A DNA stretch of 64,000 nucleotides from JBCBCP01 sp039817385 (lineage in GTDB: Bacteria > Pseudomonadota > Alphaproteobacteria > Rhodobacterales > Rhodobacteraceae), in contig JBCBVY010000003.1 in NCBI GenBank assembly GCA_039817385.1, forward strand, positions 124,001-188,000, read 5' to 3'. The first letter of the stretch is position 1, and each line of letters opens with the position of its first letter. This document shows positions 24,488 through 33,942 of this stretch, piece after piece. The notes beneath the pieces are model-generated. The model was not told the origin of the DNA and ran no database searches. It saw only the letters and a program-made list of their open reading frames with translations. A program made the translations under genes and the position numbers.

Positions 24488-25516
24488 CTAGCCACACTCC
24501 AGCACAATTTTGCCTGTGGTCCCACTGGCCTCCATCAACGCATGCGCCTCACCCGCTTGGTCAAGCGGAAAGCGCGCCCCGATGCGCGGGGCCAGTCGGC
24601 CTTCATCCAGCATTTGTGCCAGATGCTTCAGGTCAGCGGAAATGTGGACGGACTGGTCAAAGGGCCGCGTCAGAATGGCATAGAACCGTGCCTTCGGCCC
24701 CGGTGCCAATTTGCACGCGGCAAAGGCCATGTAGGTTTGCCGCACAACCTGCGCTTCGCTTGCGGCGCCCACGGCCCCGGCGAAACCGTATCCCACTACG
24801 GTGCCGCCCGGCTTGGCCGCCTTGCGCGAGCGCCACAGATGCCAGCCGCCCACATGGTCGAACACCGCGTCGACCCCGCCGATCTCGCGGGCGCGCGTGA
24901 CAAAATCTTCGGTCCGGTAATCAATGGGATCTCCGCCCAATTCACGGACCAGAGCATGCTTGCCCGCCGACGCCGTTGCCAAGGCCCGCACCCCGCGCGC
25001 GCGGGCCAGTTCCAGCAAAGCAGTGCCAACACCACCCGCACCGCCATGTACCAGGATCGACCCGCCCGCGGGCACCTTTGCGACGCGCTCAAGCATCTGC
25101 CACGCGGTGACGTAATTCAAAACCAGCGCAGCCGCCTGGGCGGCGTCCACATCAGCGCTGATACGGGCGACATATCGCGCCTCCAGCGCGACATGCTGTG
25201 CATAGCCGCCGACAAAGGACAAACCCGCTACGCGGTCCCCCACGGCAAGGCCGGACACGCCCGGCCCAACCTCTGTCACCGTGCCGGCGACGTCGTAGCC
25301 GGGGACGAAGGGGAAAGCCGGCGCGCCGGGATAGATGCCGTGGCGCATCTTTACATCCGCAAAAGCGACGCCGGCAGCCTCAACACGCAAAGCAACCTCG
25401 CCTGGGCCAGGACGTGGAACCGGACGCTGAGCAACACACAAACGGTCGGGGCCACCTGTTCCGGTCAACTCGACACAGCGCCCGCCAGACCGGACCGAGG
25501 GGAGAAGGGTGGCCAT
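24488..25516 (-). CDS. Quinone oxidoreductase-like MDR protein
   Basis: Medium-chain dehydrogenase/reductase of 342 residues. It has a GroES-like N-terminal domain (RPVPRPGPGEVALRVEAAGV) and a Rossmann domain with HGGAGGVGTALLELAR. It lacks the structural zinc cysteines, as in the NADPH:quinone reductase subgroup. It is last in a leftward operon behind the monooxygenase gene, after a 112-bp gap. Such enzymes reduce quinones or enones with NADPH; the substrate is not evident. Confidence 0.85.
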   Translation of the reverse strand: MATLLPSVRSGGRCVELTGTGGPDRLCVAQRPVPRPGPGEVALRVEAAGVAFADVKMRHGIYPGAPAFPFVPGYDVAGTVTEVGPGVSGLAVGDRVAGLSFVGGYAQHVALEARYVARISADVDAAQAAALVLNYVTAWQMLERVAKVPAGGSILVHGGAGGVGTALLELARARGVRALATASAGKHALVRELGGDPIDYRTEDFVTRAREIGGVDAVFDHVGGWHLWRSRKAAKPGGTVVGYGFAGAVGAASEAQVVRQTYMAFAACKLAPGPKARFYAILTRPFDQSVHISADLKHLAQMLDEGRLAPRIGARFPLDQAGEAHALMEASGTTGKIVLECG

Positions 25517-25628
25517 GATCTTTCCTTGTGATGCGCCTGCGGGTGATGACGGCAGACCGTGTCCAGTGCAAAGGCCGCCGCCCGGTTACCGGCCAGCCGC
25601 GGCCGCGCAGGAGGGAGCATAAGCCCCG

Positions 25629-25931
25629 CTAAGCCGCTGCGTCCAGCAACCGAGTGTAATGCCGCATTTCAGCGATATCGCCCACGAACGGTTTGATGTG
25701 AGCAAAGAATGCGCGGAACTCTGCGCTTCCGCGAAAGCGCTGCAGATGATCCTCCGCCGATGTCCATTCGATGCGGAGGATGAATTCGGATGGTTCCTCA
25801 GCGCACTGGCACAGATCGAAAGCGGTTGCGTAGGGGGATTGCATCAACGGCGCCATCGCGGCGCGGTAGGCGTCGATGAAGGCTTGGTGCTGCGCCTCGG
25901 CAATTGTGTAGCGGATGTATTCAACGATCAT
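25629..25931 (-). CDS. ABM-type (antibiotic biosynthesis) monooxygenase-like protein
   Basis: A 100-residue ferredoxin-like dimeric alpha/beta barrel domain (MIVEYIRYTIAEAQHQAFID ... FILRIEWTSAEDHLQRFRGS). Small family members act as cofactor-independent quinol monooxygenases or as heme-degrading or unknown enzymes. I prefer the ATG at 25931, where the family normally starts. A GTG at 25967 would overlap the SDR stop (GTGA) and add 12 residues. The neighbours suggest redox work on a small aromatic or quinone. Confidence 0.75.
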   Translation of the reverse strand: MIVEYIRYTIAEAQHQAFIDAYRAAMAPLMQSPYATAFDLCQCAEEPSEFILRIEWTSAEDHLQRFRGSAEFRAFFAHIKPFVGDIAEMRHYTRLLDAAA

Positions 25932-25963
25932 GGTTTGGCTTTCGTGTAGATGTTGTGCGGTGG

Positions 25964-26689
25964 TCACCCGATCAGGTGACCGCCATCGATGTCGAGCGTA
26001 TGGCCCGTCAGGAACCCGTTGGTGGCCGCGAACAGGATCGCCTCTGCGATCTCTGACGGGTCCGCGATCCGGCCCACAGGCAGGGCATCTCCGACAGCTT
26101 TGTACATCCCTTCGCGCTGCGCATCCGGCATCCCGGCATAGGCCTCGGTGCGGGTCATGCCGGGGGCGACTGTGTTGACGCGGATATCCGGCCCCAGTTC
26201 GAGCGCGAGCGCACGGCCCAACGCCTCAAGCGCGGCGTTCACGGCGGCAAGCCCCGCGCCATTGCGGCCCGGCTTACGGCTGAGCACGCCAGAGACAAAG
26301 GTGATGGAGCCTCCCTTGCGCAGTTTGGGCAACGCCTCCCGCGCGGTGATGTAGGCGCCAAGGAACTTGGATTCGAACATGGCGCGGATATCGGGCGTTT
26401 TGGCGGTGGCAAAGGGGCCATGCGCAACGGCGGAGGCGCTGATGACCAGCGCATCGACGGAGCCGTCCGGAACCTGTTCAAAGGCCGTTTGCACCTGCGC
26501 CTCGTCGGTCATGTCGAGCACAATCGTTTCGGCAGTGCCACCCAAAGCGGCCTTGGCCTGCGCCAGCTTGCCTTCGCTGCGGCTGGCGATGGTCACGCGC
26601 GCACCTTGGGCCAGCGCGGCCTGCGCTGCGGCGAAACCCATGCCGGAGCTTCCCCCGACAATCAGGATGTGTTTGTCAGCCAGTGTCAT
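25964..26689 (-). CDS. Atypical SDR oxidoreductase lacking YxxxK
   Basis: A 241-residue short-chain dehydrogenase fold with the nucleotide motif GGSSGMGFAAAQ and the C-terminal LTGHTLDIDGGHLIG. The usual catalytic Tyr-xxx-Lys is absent: the aligned stretch reads GAGLAAVNAALEALGRALAL, with Asn at the Lys position and no Tyr. It probably still binds NAD(P)H but may catalyse differently, or act as a binding protein. It overlaps the upstream F420-reductase-like gene by 4 bp (ATGA). Confidence 0.85.
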   Translation of the reverse strand: MTLADKHILIVGGSSGMGFAAAQAALAQGARVTIASRSEGKLAQAKAALGGTAETIVLDMTDEAQVQTAFEQVPDGSVDALVISASAVAHGPFATAKTPDIRAMFESKFLGAYITAREALPKLRKGGSITFVSGVLSRKPGRNGAGLAAVNAALEALGRALALELGPDIRVNTVAPGMTRTEAYAGMPDAQREGMYKAVGDALPVGRIADPSEIAEAILFAATNGFLTGHTLDIDGGHLIG

Positions 26690-27333
26690 ACCGTTACTCC
26701 ATTACGCAGGGCACCAAACGCCCAATCCCGACCAAACCCGCGCATGATCGCCTGATTGATCCAGACCATCGCAAAATGCTCCAGATGCCGCGCCTGGGTC
26801 AGATCGCCCGCCTCCAGCGCTTCGAACCCCAGATCGCTGACAAGGGTCGCGGCGACGGCGTTCGCTGCCGCGTCATCGCCCGCAATGAACATGCTGGGCG
26901 CTGCCGCCATCACCTTTTGCGCCGACATCATCTCTGCCCCGACCTGGTTCAGCGTTTTGACCACAGCCGCGTTCTGCGCCCAGCCAGCGATATGCTCTGC
27001 CCCGGACAGGCCGTCAGGTTGAACCAGCGACAAACGGCCATCGGCAAAGACCAGCGGGTTGGTGGCATCGATCAAGGGCGTGCCCCCCAGATCGCCCAGC
27101 GCACGCACGGCAGCCTCTGCCGCGTCCCAGGGCACGGCGAGCACGAAGGCGTCCGCCGCTGCAACGGCATGGGCCGGGACAACCAGCGCGTTCACGGCCT
27201 TCGCCAGCGTCTGAACCTCTGGTTTTTGCGGATCGCGCACAGCCAGCGTGATGTCATGGCCCGCGCGGTGCCAGCCTTCGGCGAGGGCTGCGCCCACGGC
27301 ACCGGCACCAATGATTGTGATGTTCATTGTCAT
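26686..27333 (-). CDS. NADPH-dependent F420 reductase-like protein
   Basis: A 215-residue Rossmann-fold protein opening with NITIIGAGAVGAALAEGWHR and carrying LAVRDPQKPE as the NADP-phosphate region. It resembles the F420H2:NADP oxidoreductase family. No F420 biosynthesis gene is in view, and such proteins in proteobacteria usually act on other substrates. It is first in the four-gene operon, divergent from the LysR gene 67 bp away, which probably controls it. Confidence 0.8.
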   Translation of the reverse strand: MTMNITIIGAGAVGAALAEGWHRAGHDITLAVRDPQKPEVQTLAKAVNALVVPAHAVAAADAFVLAVPWDAAEAAVRALGDLGGTPLIDATNPLVFADGRLSLVQPDGLSGAEHIAGWAQNAAVVKTLNQVGAEMMSAQKVMAAAPSMFIAGDDAAANAVAATLVSDLGFEALEAGDLTQARHLEHFAMVWINQAIMRGFGRDWAFGALRNGVTV

Positions 27334-27400
27334 TTCCTTTCAACGTCTCTTGACCGCCCAGATAGGCGCTGCCAGAATTTAAGAAAAGCGAAAGAATTTC

Positions 27401-28315
27401 ATGTCTGAATCCAATATTTCCGAACTCAGGCGGTTAGACGGCACGCTGCTGCTCGTCTTCCTTAGCCTGATGCGCCACCGCAAAGCCGCCCGGGTGGCCG
27501 ATGAGCTTAGCATGACCCCGTCCACCGTCAGCCACGCACTGGGGCGGTTGCGGGACATCTTCGGCGACCCGTTGTTCTTGCGCCGGTCTCATGGCCTTGA
27601 CCCCACGGCCGTGGCTGTCGGGCTTGAGCCGCAGGTGCAGCGCGCGCTCGACACGCTGCGCGGTGCGCTGACGGCGTCCCAACGCTTTGATCCCGCGGGC
27701 AGCACCGATGTGGTGCGCCTGACAGCGTTCGATGTGGATCTGGTGACGGTGGTGCCGGACCTTGTCAGCCGGTTGGCGCAGGCCGCACCGGGTATGCGCC
27801 TCGTCACGCGGGCCGAGGGCCGGCGCGCCGCGCTTGAGGCGCTGGAGACCGCGCAGGTGGACCTGGCCCTCGGCTATTTCCCGGACTTGCGTGACGGGTT
27901 CCATGCGCGCGCGTTGTACCTGCAGGAATTTGCAGTTGTCTGCCAAAAAACATTGCTGGGACAGACGGACACCTGCACCCTCGACGCGTACCTGTCCCAT
28001 CGGCACGTGATCGTCGCCCCCGGCGGAGACTTGCGCGGCATCGTCGATACGACGCTTGGGGACATGGGCCTGACGCGAGAGGTGGTCTTGTCCGTGCCCC
28101 TATTCTTTCCCGCCCTTGCGGCGGTGGCAAAGGCACCGTTGTTGACGACCTTGCCGCGGCGCTTCGCACTTGAGTTTGCAGACCGTCTTGGGCTGGCTGT
28201 CTATACCCCACCCATCGCCTTGCGCAGCTTCACCGTCAGCTCCGTCCGCCATCTTCGCGATCTGAACAATCCGATGATCAACTGGATCGAGGACCAGATC
28301 GTGGCAGGTCGTTAG
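27401..28315 (+). CDS. LysR-family transcriptional regulator
   Basis: A 304-residue regulator. The N-terminal winged HTH is HRKAARVADELSMTPSTVSH ALGRLRDIFGDPLFLRR, and the effector-binding domain follows. It is divergent from the F420-reductase-like/SDR/monooxygenase/quinone reductase operon across a 67-bp gap, the standard LysR layout. The inducer is unknown; by analogy with such operons it may be a quinone or aromatic electrophile. Confidence 0.92.
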   Translation: MSESNISELRRLDGTLLLVFLSLMRHRKAARVADELSMTPSTVSHALGRLRDIFGDPLFLRRSHGLDPTAVAVGLEPQVQRALDTLRGALTASQRFDPAGSTDVVRLTAFDVDLVTVVPDLVSRLAQAAPGMRLVTRAEGRRAALEALETAQVDLALGYFPDLRDGFHARALYLQEFAVVCQKTLLGQTDTCTLDAYLSHRHVIVAPGGDLRGIVDTTLGDMGLTREVVLSVPLFFPALAAVAKAPLLTTLPRRFALEFADRLGLAVYTPPIALRSFTVSSVRHLRDLNNPMINWIEDQIVAGR

Positions 28316-28585
28316 CGCCAAAGCAGAGCACAGATAGCATTCCGATGCCCCAGCCTAGGGAGCCAATCAAGCAAAGCGCAGCATCCGTGGTCTCGCGCTT
28401 CAAGCGGACGCATGCCAAAGGGGCCATGCCGGTGTGGCAGCCGGATCGCGAGCCGCCATTCATAAATCGGCCCAAGCCCTGGTCTTGCATCCTATCACCG
28501 CATGCCCGGTCGTTGGCACATCACGAACAGCAGTTCAGGCTTCCGGCGGCGAACTCTGACAACGCGCACGCGAAACCAAGTCGGG

Positions 28586-29314
28586 CTACGCGCCGAGGCT
28601 TTGAAAAAGCAAAACACCGGCTGACACGGCGGCGCAGGTCAACATCAAAGGTTTGGTTGCGGACACTGGAAGGGTCCACATGAGCGATCTAGAAATCATG
28701 TATCCAAACACCACACCGGGCAGCAGGCAGAGCGCGAAAAAAGCGTCATACCAGCCAAATGATCCGGCGGTGACCAATCCGGCCAGTGACATGAGACCGC
28801 CGAAAAGGAAGACAGCCGCAAGGGTCGACCGCGTGTTTTTCACCGGCTCGTTTTGGTACAGCACGGCAAGTGGAGGACCGTGCATGCCGACCAGTGTCCC
28901 CATCAGACCGACCCCTATGCCGCTTGCCGATAGCTGAGCTGGCCCTCGGGGGATCGGTGCGCTGACAAATGACAGGACGATTGAAACGGCAATTGCTGCG
29001 GCGCAGATGAGGCGCAGATCGGCACCTGGAGATGCGCGCAAGATGCCAATTGCAAGCGCCGTACCCGCCAGCACCGAAGGGACGAGCCATTTCACCTCTG
29101 CGAAACGCACGTGCCTCCATTCATTCAGAAGTATGCCGCACATCAGAACAAGCGACACCAGAAGCGCCGCGCCCGGTACGAGGTGAATGCTGATCACCGC
29201 CAACAGCGGAACCGCGATCAGGCCAAAGCCAAGGCCCGTGCTCGCGTGCACAGCCGTTGCAAGGACGAGCGCGAGATTTGCATACACCAGCGCGGCAAAG
29301 GGAACATCGACCAT
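28586..29314 (-). CDS. TSUP (TauE/SafE) family permease
   Basis: A 242-residue membrane protein with about seven to eight hydrophobic segments and the TSUP features GLGFGLIAVPLLAVI and GTLVGMHGPPLAVLYQNEPV. Family members export or import sulfite, sulfonates or organic acids. It lies 26 bp after the MFS gene on the same strand and may be the last member of that operon. The substrate is unclear; sulfur export linked to the sox genes is possible but distant. Confidence 0.85.
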   Translation of the reverse strand: MVDVPFAALVYANLALVLATAVHASTGLGFGLIAVPLLAVISIHLVPGAALLVSLVLMCGILLNEWRHVRFAEVKWLVPSVLAGTALAIGILRASPGADLRLICAAAIAVSIVLSFVSAPIPRGPAQLSASGIGVGLMGTLVGMHGPPLAVLYQNEPVKNTRSTLAAVFLFGGLMSLAGLVTAGSFGWYDAFFALCLLPGVVFGYMISRSLMWTLPVSATKPLMLTCAAVSAGVLLFQSLGA

Positions 29315-29340
29315 TTGCTTATCCGCGCCGCCGACGCGGG

Positions 29341-30660
29341 CTATGACGTCGCCGCATGCCGGGACGCAGAGCTTGACGGAACCACGGTGGTTGCAACGAG
29401 CGCAAGCGCGGTCAAGCCCAAGGCCAGGGGCACGATAAAGAGCGAGCCGTGCAAGCCGATGGTTCGAAAGGCTTCCTGCATCTCGGCTGCGCCTGCGGCC
29501 AGACGCGCGCCCTCCGCCAAGCGGTCAGAGAGCAGGCCGACGATCAGCGGGCCGAACGCCGCGCCAAGCAGGTAGCAAAGCGCCAGGTAGAGGGCCATCG
29601 TGGTCGCTCGAAGACGGGCCTCCACCAGGCCGTGCAAAGTTGGGTAAACGGCGGTGTAATACCCGTAGTGCAGCAGCCAGCCACCGGCAAAAAGGCCGAT
29701 GAAAAGCCCCGGCTGGTCCGGTGGCAAGCTCAGCGCCTGCCAGGTCAACACCGCCGCGCCTGCAAGGCACGCGGCGCCAAACCAAAGGCGACCTTGGGCA
29801 AAACGGGCCTGAACGCGGTCGGCAATCCATCCGCCCAAGGGCAGACCGATCAGCCCTGTGACACCTATGACAAGGCCGGTCGACAGGCCCGCCTCTGTCA
29901 GCGACAGGCCAAAGTACCGCTGCAGGTTCGGCACAAGGAAAGTGGCCGTCGCGTAGGTCGCGAAGTTGAAGGCGACGCCGGAAAAGACGATGGGCCAGAT
30001 CCGGGGGATCGACAGGATGCGCCGGATCGGCTTGCTTGGCGGCGCGCCAGCCGTCTCTTCATCGTCCCAGCGGCCACGCGGCGGCTCCGGCATGCGCAGG
30101 ATGAGCCATGTCACAAGAAGGCCCGGCACCATCGCGATGAAGAAGGCGGCCCGCCAGGTGCCGAAGTACTCGGTAATCGCACCCGTCGTGAAAAAGGCCA
30201 GGATGACCCCAATCGGCAGCCCCATCATCAGGATCCCCATCGCGCGCGAGCGGCGCGCAGGCGGGAAAAGGTCGGCAACCAGCGAGTTTGCGGCCGGTGC
30301 AAAGGCCGCTTCACCGATCCCGATGCCGATCCGCACGATCAGCAGCGCGATGAAACCGCCAACCAGTCCGTTGACGCCGGTCAAAACGCTCCACACCAGC
30401 AGGCCCAGCCCGATGACCCAGCGGCGCGACAGCCGATCGGCGAGCCGGCCAAGCGGCACGCCGGCAATCGCATGTGCCAGCGTGAAGGCGGCCCCGACCA
30501 GGCCGATTTGCGCGTCGCTCAGACCCCACTCCAGGCGCACCGGCTCCGCCAGAATGGCGGGCAGCGTCCTGTCAAAGAAGTTGAGGATGTTGGCCAGCAG
30601 CAGGATGCCAAGCACTTTCCAAGCATCGCGCCCAACATCTGCCGACGGTGCGGGTATCAT
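29341..30660 (-). CDS. MFS transporter of the monooxygenase operon
   Basis: A 439-residue twelve-helix permease with the MFS signature GRLADRLSRRWVIG after helix 2 and FFDRTLPAI in helix 1. I set the start at 30660, where the ATG overlaps the upstream SDR stop (ATGA); an earlier in-frame start would lie inside that gene. Translational coupling to the SDR, hydrolase and Baeyer-Villiger genes suggests it imports the substrate they degrade, or exports a product. Confidence 0.88.
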   Translation of the reverse strand: MIPAPSADVGRDAWKVLGILLLANILNFFDRTLPAILAEPVRLEWGLSDAQIGLVGAAFTLAHAIAGVPLGRLADRLSRRWVIGLGLLVWSVLTGVNGLVGGFIALLIVRIGIGIGEAAFAPAANSLVADLFPPARRSRAMGILMMGLPIGVILAFFTTGAITEYFGTWRAAFFIAMVPGLLVTWLILRMPEPPRGRWDDEETAGAPPSKPIRRILSIPRIWPIVFSGVAFNFATYATATFLVPNLQRYFGLSLTEAGLSTGLVIGVTGLIGLPLGGWIADRVQARFAQGRLWFGAACLAGAAVLTWQALSLPPDQPGLFIGLFAGGWLLHYGYYTAVYPTLHGLVEARLRATTMALYLALCYLLGAAFGPLIVGLLSDRLAEGARLAAGAAEMQEAFRTIGLHGSLFIVPLALGLTALALVATTVVPSSSASRHAATS

Positions 30661-31505
30661 TGGAACGTCTTTCGCTGCCAATTGGCGACCATCTTGGGAT
30701 AGGTCTCCGGCAGCAGCCGCACCATCCAGTCGAGCCGTTTGGCTTTCGGTGTCAGAACGATGCGGGACCGGCCCCGCTCGATCCCGTCCAGCAGTTCGGC
30801 GACGGCCTTCTCGGGCGGCGTCGTCAAAAGCTGTTCATTGTAGATCCGTTCGCGGCGATCCGCCCGCGCGGCCATCTCGGGCGACAGATCGGCGCCAAGA
30901 CTGCGTGCGGCAGACGCGATCTGGGTTCGCACGCCGCCGGGGTGGACGACTACGACGCGGACCGGATGATCCCCCAGCAGCATCTCGACCCGCACGGCTT
31001 CGGTAAACCCCCGGACCCCGAATTTGGTCAGGGCGTAAATGGCCCCTTCGCCTTGCGCCATGATCCCGTTGATCGACGAGATGTTCACCAGATGCCCGTC
31101 GCCGCTGGCCATCAAGTGCGGCAGGAAGGCGCGCGTTCCGTGCAGAACGCCCATCAGGTTGATGTCGATGACCTGTTTTGCGTAGTCCGCTTCGGTTTCC
31201 AGAAAGGTCTGGCCACCCTGCCCCACGCCCGCATTGTTATAAAGCTGGTGCACAACGCCGAACTGCGATGTGACCGCATCGACCGTCTGCGCAAAGGCAT
31301 CCGGATCCGACACATCAAGAAGCGTGGCCATCGCGTCTGCGCCCTTTGCGCGCGCCAGACGCGCGGTTTCCTGCGCGCCGTCCACGTCGATATCGGCGGC
31401 GATAACGCCGCGGGCGCCGCGCTCTGCCAGGGCGATGCACAAGGCCCTGCCGATACCGGCGCCTCCGCCGGTGACGACACAGATCTTGCCCGAAAATCGG
31501 CTCAT
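30657..31505 (-). CDS. Short-chain dehydrogenase/reductase
   Basis: A 282-residue classical SDR with GGGAGIGRALCIAL for NAD(P) binding, NNAG, the catalytic serine in NISSINGI and YALTK. A C-terminal extension of about 40 residues (RIVLTPKAKRLDWMVRLLPE) is typical of the SDR type found with acyl or alcohol metabolism. It overlaps both neighbours by 4 bp. In the operon it could oxidise an alcohol to the ketone used by the monooxygenase. Confidence 0.9.
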   Translation of the reverse strand: MSRFSGKICVVTGGGAGIGRALCIALAERGARGVIAADIDVDGAQETARLARAKGADAMATLLDVSDPDAFAQTVDAVTSQFGVVHQLYNNAGVGQGGQTFLETEADYAKQVIDINLMGVLHGTRAFLPHLMASGDGHLVNISSINGIMAQGEGAIYALTKFGVRGFTEAVRVEMLLGDHPVRVVVVHPGGVRTQIASAARSLGADLSPEMAARADRRERIYNEQLLTTPPEKAVAELLDGIERGRSRIVLTPKAKRLDWMVRLLPETYPKMVANWQRKTFQ

Positions 31506-32380
31506 GAGGGCTCTCCTATATGGCGGGTGATTTCGGCGACGAGTTCAGGCACTGCGCCAGGCGCAAGGTCGTGGCCCATGCCGCGTATCGTCTTGTGACG
31601 TGCGCCGGGAATGGCGCGCGCGGTGGCTATGCCGCCCGAGGGATGCACCAGCGGGTCTCGATCGCCGTGTAGAACCAAAGTTGGCGCACTGATCCCGGAC
31701 AGCGAGGCAGTGCGGTCGCCCGATTTCATGATCGCCATGATCTGCCGCGCGACACCGTGGTGCGGGTCCGCCCCGCCGCGCCGCCACGCCTCCGATGCAT
31801 ATCGGCGCGCCTGCGCGGCGTCGAAGCGGTGCACGTCCCCGGTGATGAGGTCGAGCATATCCAGATGCCGCGCCACCGCTTCGTCTTCGGTTGTGGGGCT
31901 GGCACGCATCAGCCGGAGCATAGCGGCAAATGACGGCTGCCCGACCGACCGCGCACCGGTTGTCGAGAAAATTGACGTCAGGCTCAGCACGCGGTCCGGG
32001 CAGTGCGCGGCCAGCGTCTGTGCAATCATGCCGCCCATCGACATCCCGACCACATGCGCCGCGGCGATGCCCAGCGCGTCAAAGAGCGCCTCGACGTCGC
32101 CCGCCATGTCTCGCAGACAGTAGTCTTCGGCCCGCGCTTTGCGCCGCAAGAGCCGCCAGCGTGTCGGAGGCGGTGCCCCCATCCGAGAGGACCGCCCAAC
32201 ATCGCGATTGTCGAACGTGATGACCTGAAAACCACGGTCAGCAAGATCGGCCAGCATGGCCTCGGGCCAGGCCGTCAGCTGCAGACCCAGGCCGATGATC
32301 AGAACAACCGGCGGCCCCGCGCCGCGCACGCGATAGCAGAGGCGGCGCCCGTCCGGCAGGTCGACAAAACAGTCGTTCAT
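31502..32380 (-). CDS. Alpha/beta hydrolase
   Basis: A 292-residue alpha/beta-hydrolase. The nucleophile elbow is GMSMGG with S114, the oxyanion region VVLIIGLGLQL lies near residue 30, and the catalytic histidine is in IRGMGHDLAPG. The start at 32380 overlaps the monooxygenase stop (ATGA). An esterase or lactonase that splits the ester or lactone made by the preceding Baeyer-Villiger enzyme is the natural reading. It also resembles 3-oxoadipate enol-lactonase-like proteins. Confidence 0.9.
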   Translation of the reverse strand: MNDCFVDLPDGRRLCYRVRGAGPPVVLIIGLGLQLTAWPEAMLADLADRGFQVITFDNRDVGRSSRMGAPPPTRWRLLRRKARAEDYCLRDMAGDVEALFDALGIAAAHVVGMSMGGMIAQTLAAHCPDRVLSLTSIFSTTGARSVGQPSFAAMLRLMRASPTTEDEAVARHLDMLDLITGDVHRFDAAQARRYASEAWRRGGADPHHGVARQIMAIMKSGDRTASLSGISAPTLVLHGDRDPLVHPSGGIATARAIPGARHKTIRGMGHDLAPGAVPELVAEITRHIGEPS

Positions 32381-33876
32381 GATGGCGCGTGCTGCGGCAG
32401 CGCTGAGAATTTCAGCGCCGGATCGTCGATTGGCGTGCGGCGCTGAAGGCGCGCGTCTTCGATGTAGTTGAAGGTCATCTCCCACGGCGCCGCGTCGCCC
32501 TGCTTGGGCAGGATGTGCAGCGCCCGTTTGACGTAGCCCGCGTCGAAATCCATCAGCGGACGTTCCGCAACCGCGCCTTCGGGCCGCTCAGGCGTAACGA
32601 CGGCCAGGCCGCGCGCGTCCATATAGGCGATCATGTCGCAAAACGCACGGCACAAAAGCCCAACCTTCAGCGTCCAGGACGAGTTCGTGTAGCCGACCGC
32701 AAAGGCATAGTTCGGCACGCCGTCCAGCATCATGCCCTTGAAAACGAGCCGCTCCGCCGGATTGACCTCAACACCGTCAAGGCTCAGGACCGCACCGCCG
32801 AAAAGCTTGAGGTTCAGCCCCGTTGCCGTGACGATCACGTCAGCCGGAACCTCTGTGCCGTCCTGCATCCGCACGCCGTCTTCGGTGAACGTCTCGATCA
32901 CGCCGGTCTCGATCGACGCTTTGCCGCTCTTCAGGCTTTCGTAAAAGTCGCCATCGGGCACGGCGCACAGGCGTTGATCCCACGGATCGTAGGGCGGGTT
33001 GAAGTGACGGTCGACATCAAAGCCCTTGGGCAGGGCAGCGACATTTGCCCGGCGGATCAGATTGCGCGCGAGCTGTGGAAAGCGCTGGCACAGCAGCCAG
33101 ACATAGCGTTGACGCAGCACATGCTTGCGCCGCGAGATCGCATAAACGGTGCGTTCGGGCAAAAACCGCCGCAAGAGGTTGGCAAGCCCGTCCTCCGACG
33201 GGACGGGCAGGATGTAGCTTGGCGTGCGCTGCACCTGCGTGACATGGGCGGCTTGTTCGGCGAGGGCCGGAACAAGGGTCACCGCCGTTGCGCCGCTGCC
33301 GATAACGGCAAAGCGTTTGCCGGTCGGGTCCAGCTCTTCGGGCCAGTGCTGCGGGTGGATGATCTGCCCCTTGAAACGCGCTTCACCCGGGAAATCGGGC
33401 CGAAATCCCTGATCGTAGTCATAGTACCCCGTCGCACCGAACAGCCAGCGCGCTGTGACCTTTGTGATCTGCCCGGTTGACGTGTCTTCGGCCGTCACGG
33501 TCCACACGGCCCGTGCACTGTCCCAATCCGCAGACAGAACCTTGCGGCCAAAGCGGATGTTCGGCAGCACATCGTGCTCTTTCGCGGCCTCCCGCAGGTA
33601 GGCCATGATGTCATCCGCACCCGCGATCACCTTGCGCCCGCGCCACGGCTTGAAATCATAGCTGAACGTGAAAAGGTCGGAATCCGACCGGATGCCAGGA
33701 TACCGGAACAAATCCCACGTCCCGCCAATGTCGTCCCGCATCTCGAGGATCGCGTACCGCTTACCCGGCAGGGCGCGCGTCAGATGGCACGCGCATCCAA
33801 TGCCAGATAGCCCCGCCCCGATAATCAGAACATCCAAAGGCGCGCCCGACGCGTGTTCGTGCGTTTCATCCTTCAT
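32377..33876 (-). CDS. EthA-like Baeyer-Villiger flavin monooxygenase
   Basis: A 499-residue FAD/NADPH monooxygenase. It has GAGLSG at 20-25 for FAD, GSGATA at 193-198 for NADPH, and the Baeyer-Villiger fingerprint FxGxxxHxxxW as FKGQIIHPQHW (168-178). By eye it is close to mycobacterial EthA/MymA over its whole length, for example GGTWDLFRYPGIRSDSD, YNPWDQRLC-like PYDPWDQRLCAVPDGD and the LPKQG...PW tail. It converts ketones to esters in that family. The start at 33876 follows GGAGGAAAG. It is first in the operon, divergent from the regulator at 33943. Confidence 0.93.
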   Translation of the reverse strand: MKDETHEHASGAPLDVLIIGAGLSGIGCACHLTRALPGKRYAILEMRDDIGGTWDLFRYPGIRSDSDLFTFSYDFKPWRGRKVIAGADDIMAYLREAAKEHDVLPNIRFGRKVLSADWDSARAVWTVTAEDTSTGQITKVTARWLFGATGYYDYDQGFRPDFPGEARFKGQIIHPQHWPEELDPTGKRFAVIGSGATAVTLVPALAEQAAHVTQVQRTPSYILPVPSEDGLANLLRRFLPERTVYAISRRKHVLRQRYVWLLCQRFPQLARNLIRRANVAALPKGFDVDRHFNPPYDPWDQRLCAVPDGDFYESLKSGKASIETGVIETFTEDGVRMQDGTEVPADVIVTATGLNLKLFGGAVLSLDGVEVNPAERLVFKGMMLDGVPNYAFAVGYTNSSWTLKVGLLCRAFCDMIAYMDARGLAVVTPERPEGAVAERPLMDFDAGYVKRALHILPKQGDAAPWEMTFNYIEDARLQRRTPIDDPALKFSALPQHAPS

Positions 33877-33942
33877 ACACTTTCCTCCCGGCTCCACTTT
33901 CAAGACTGCAGAGCATGAATAACAGGTGCACACTGCATTAAA

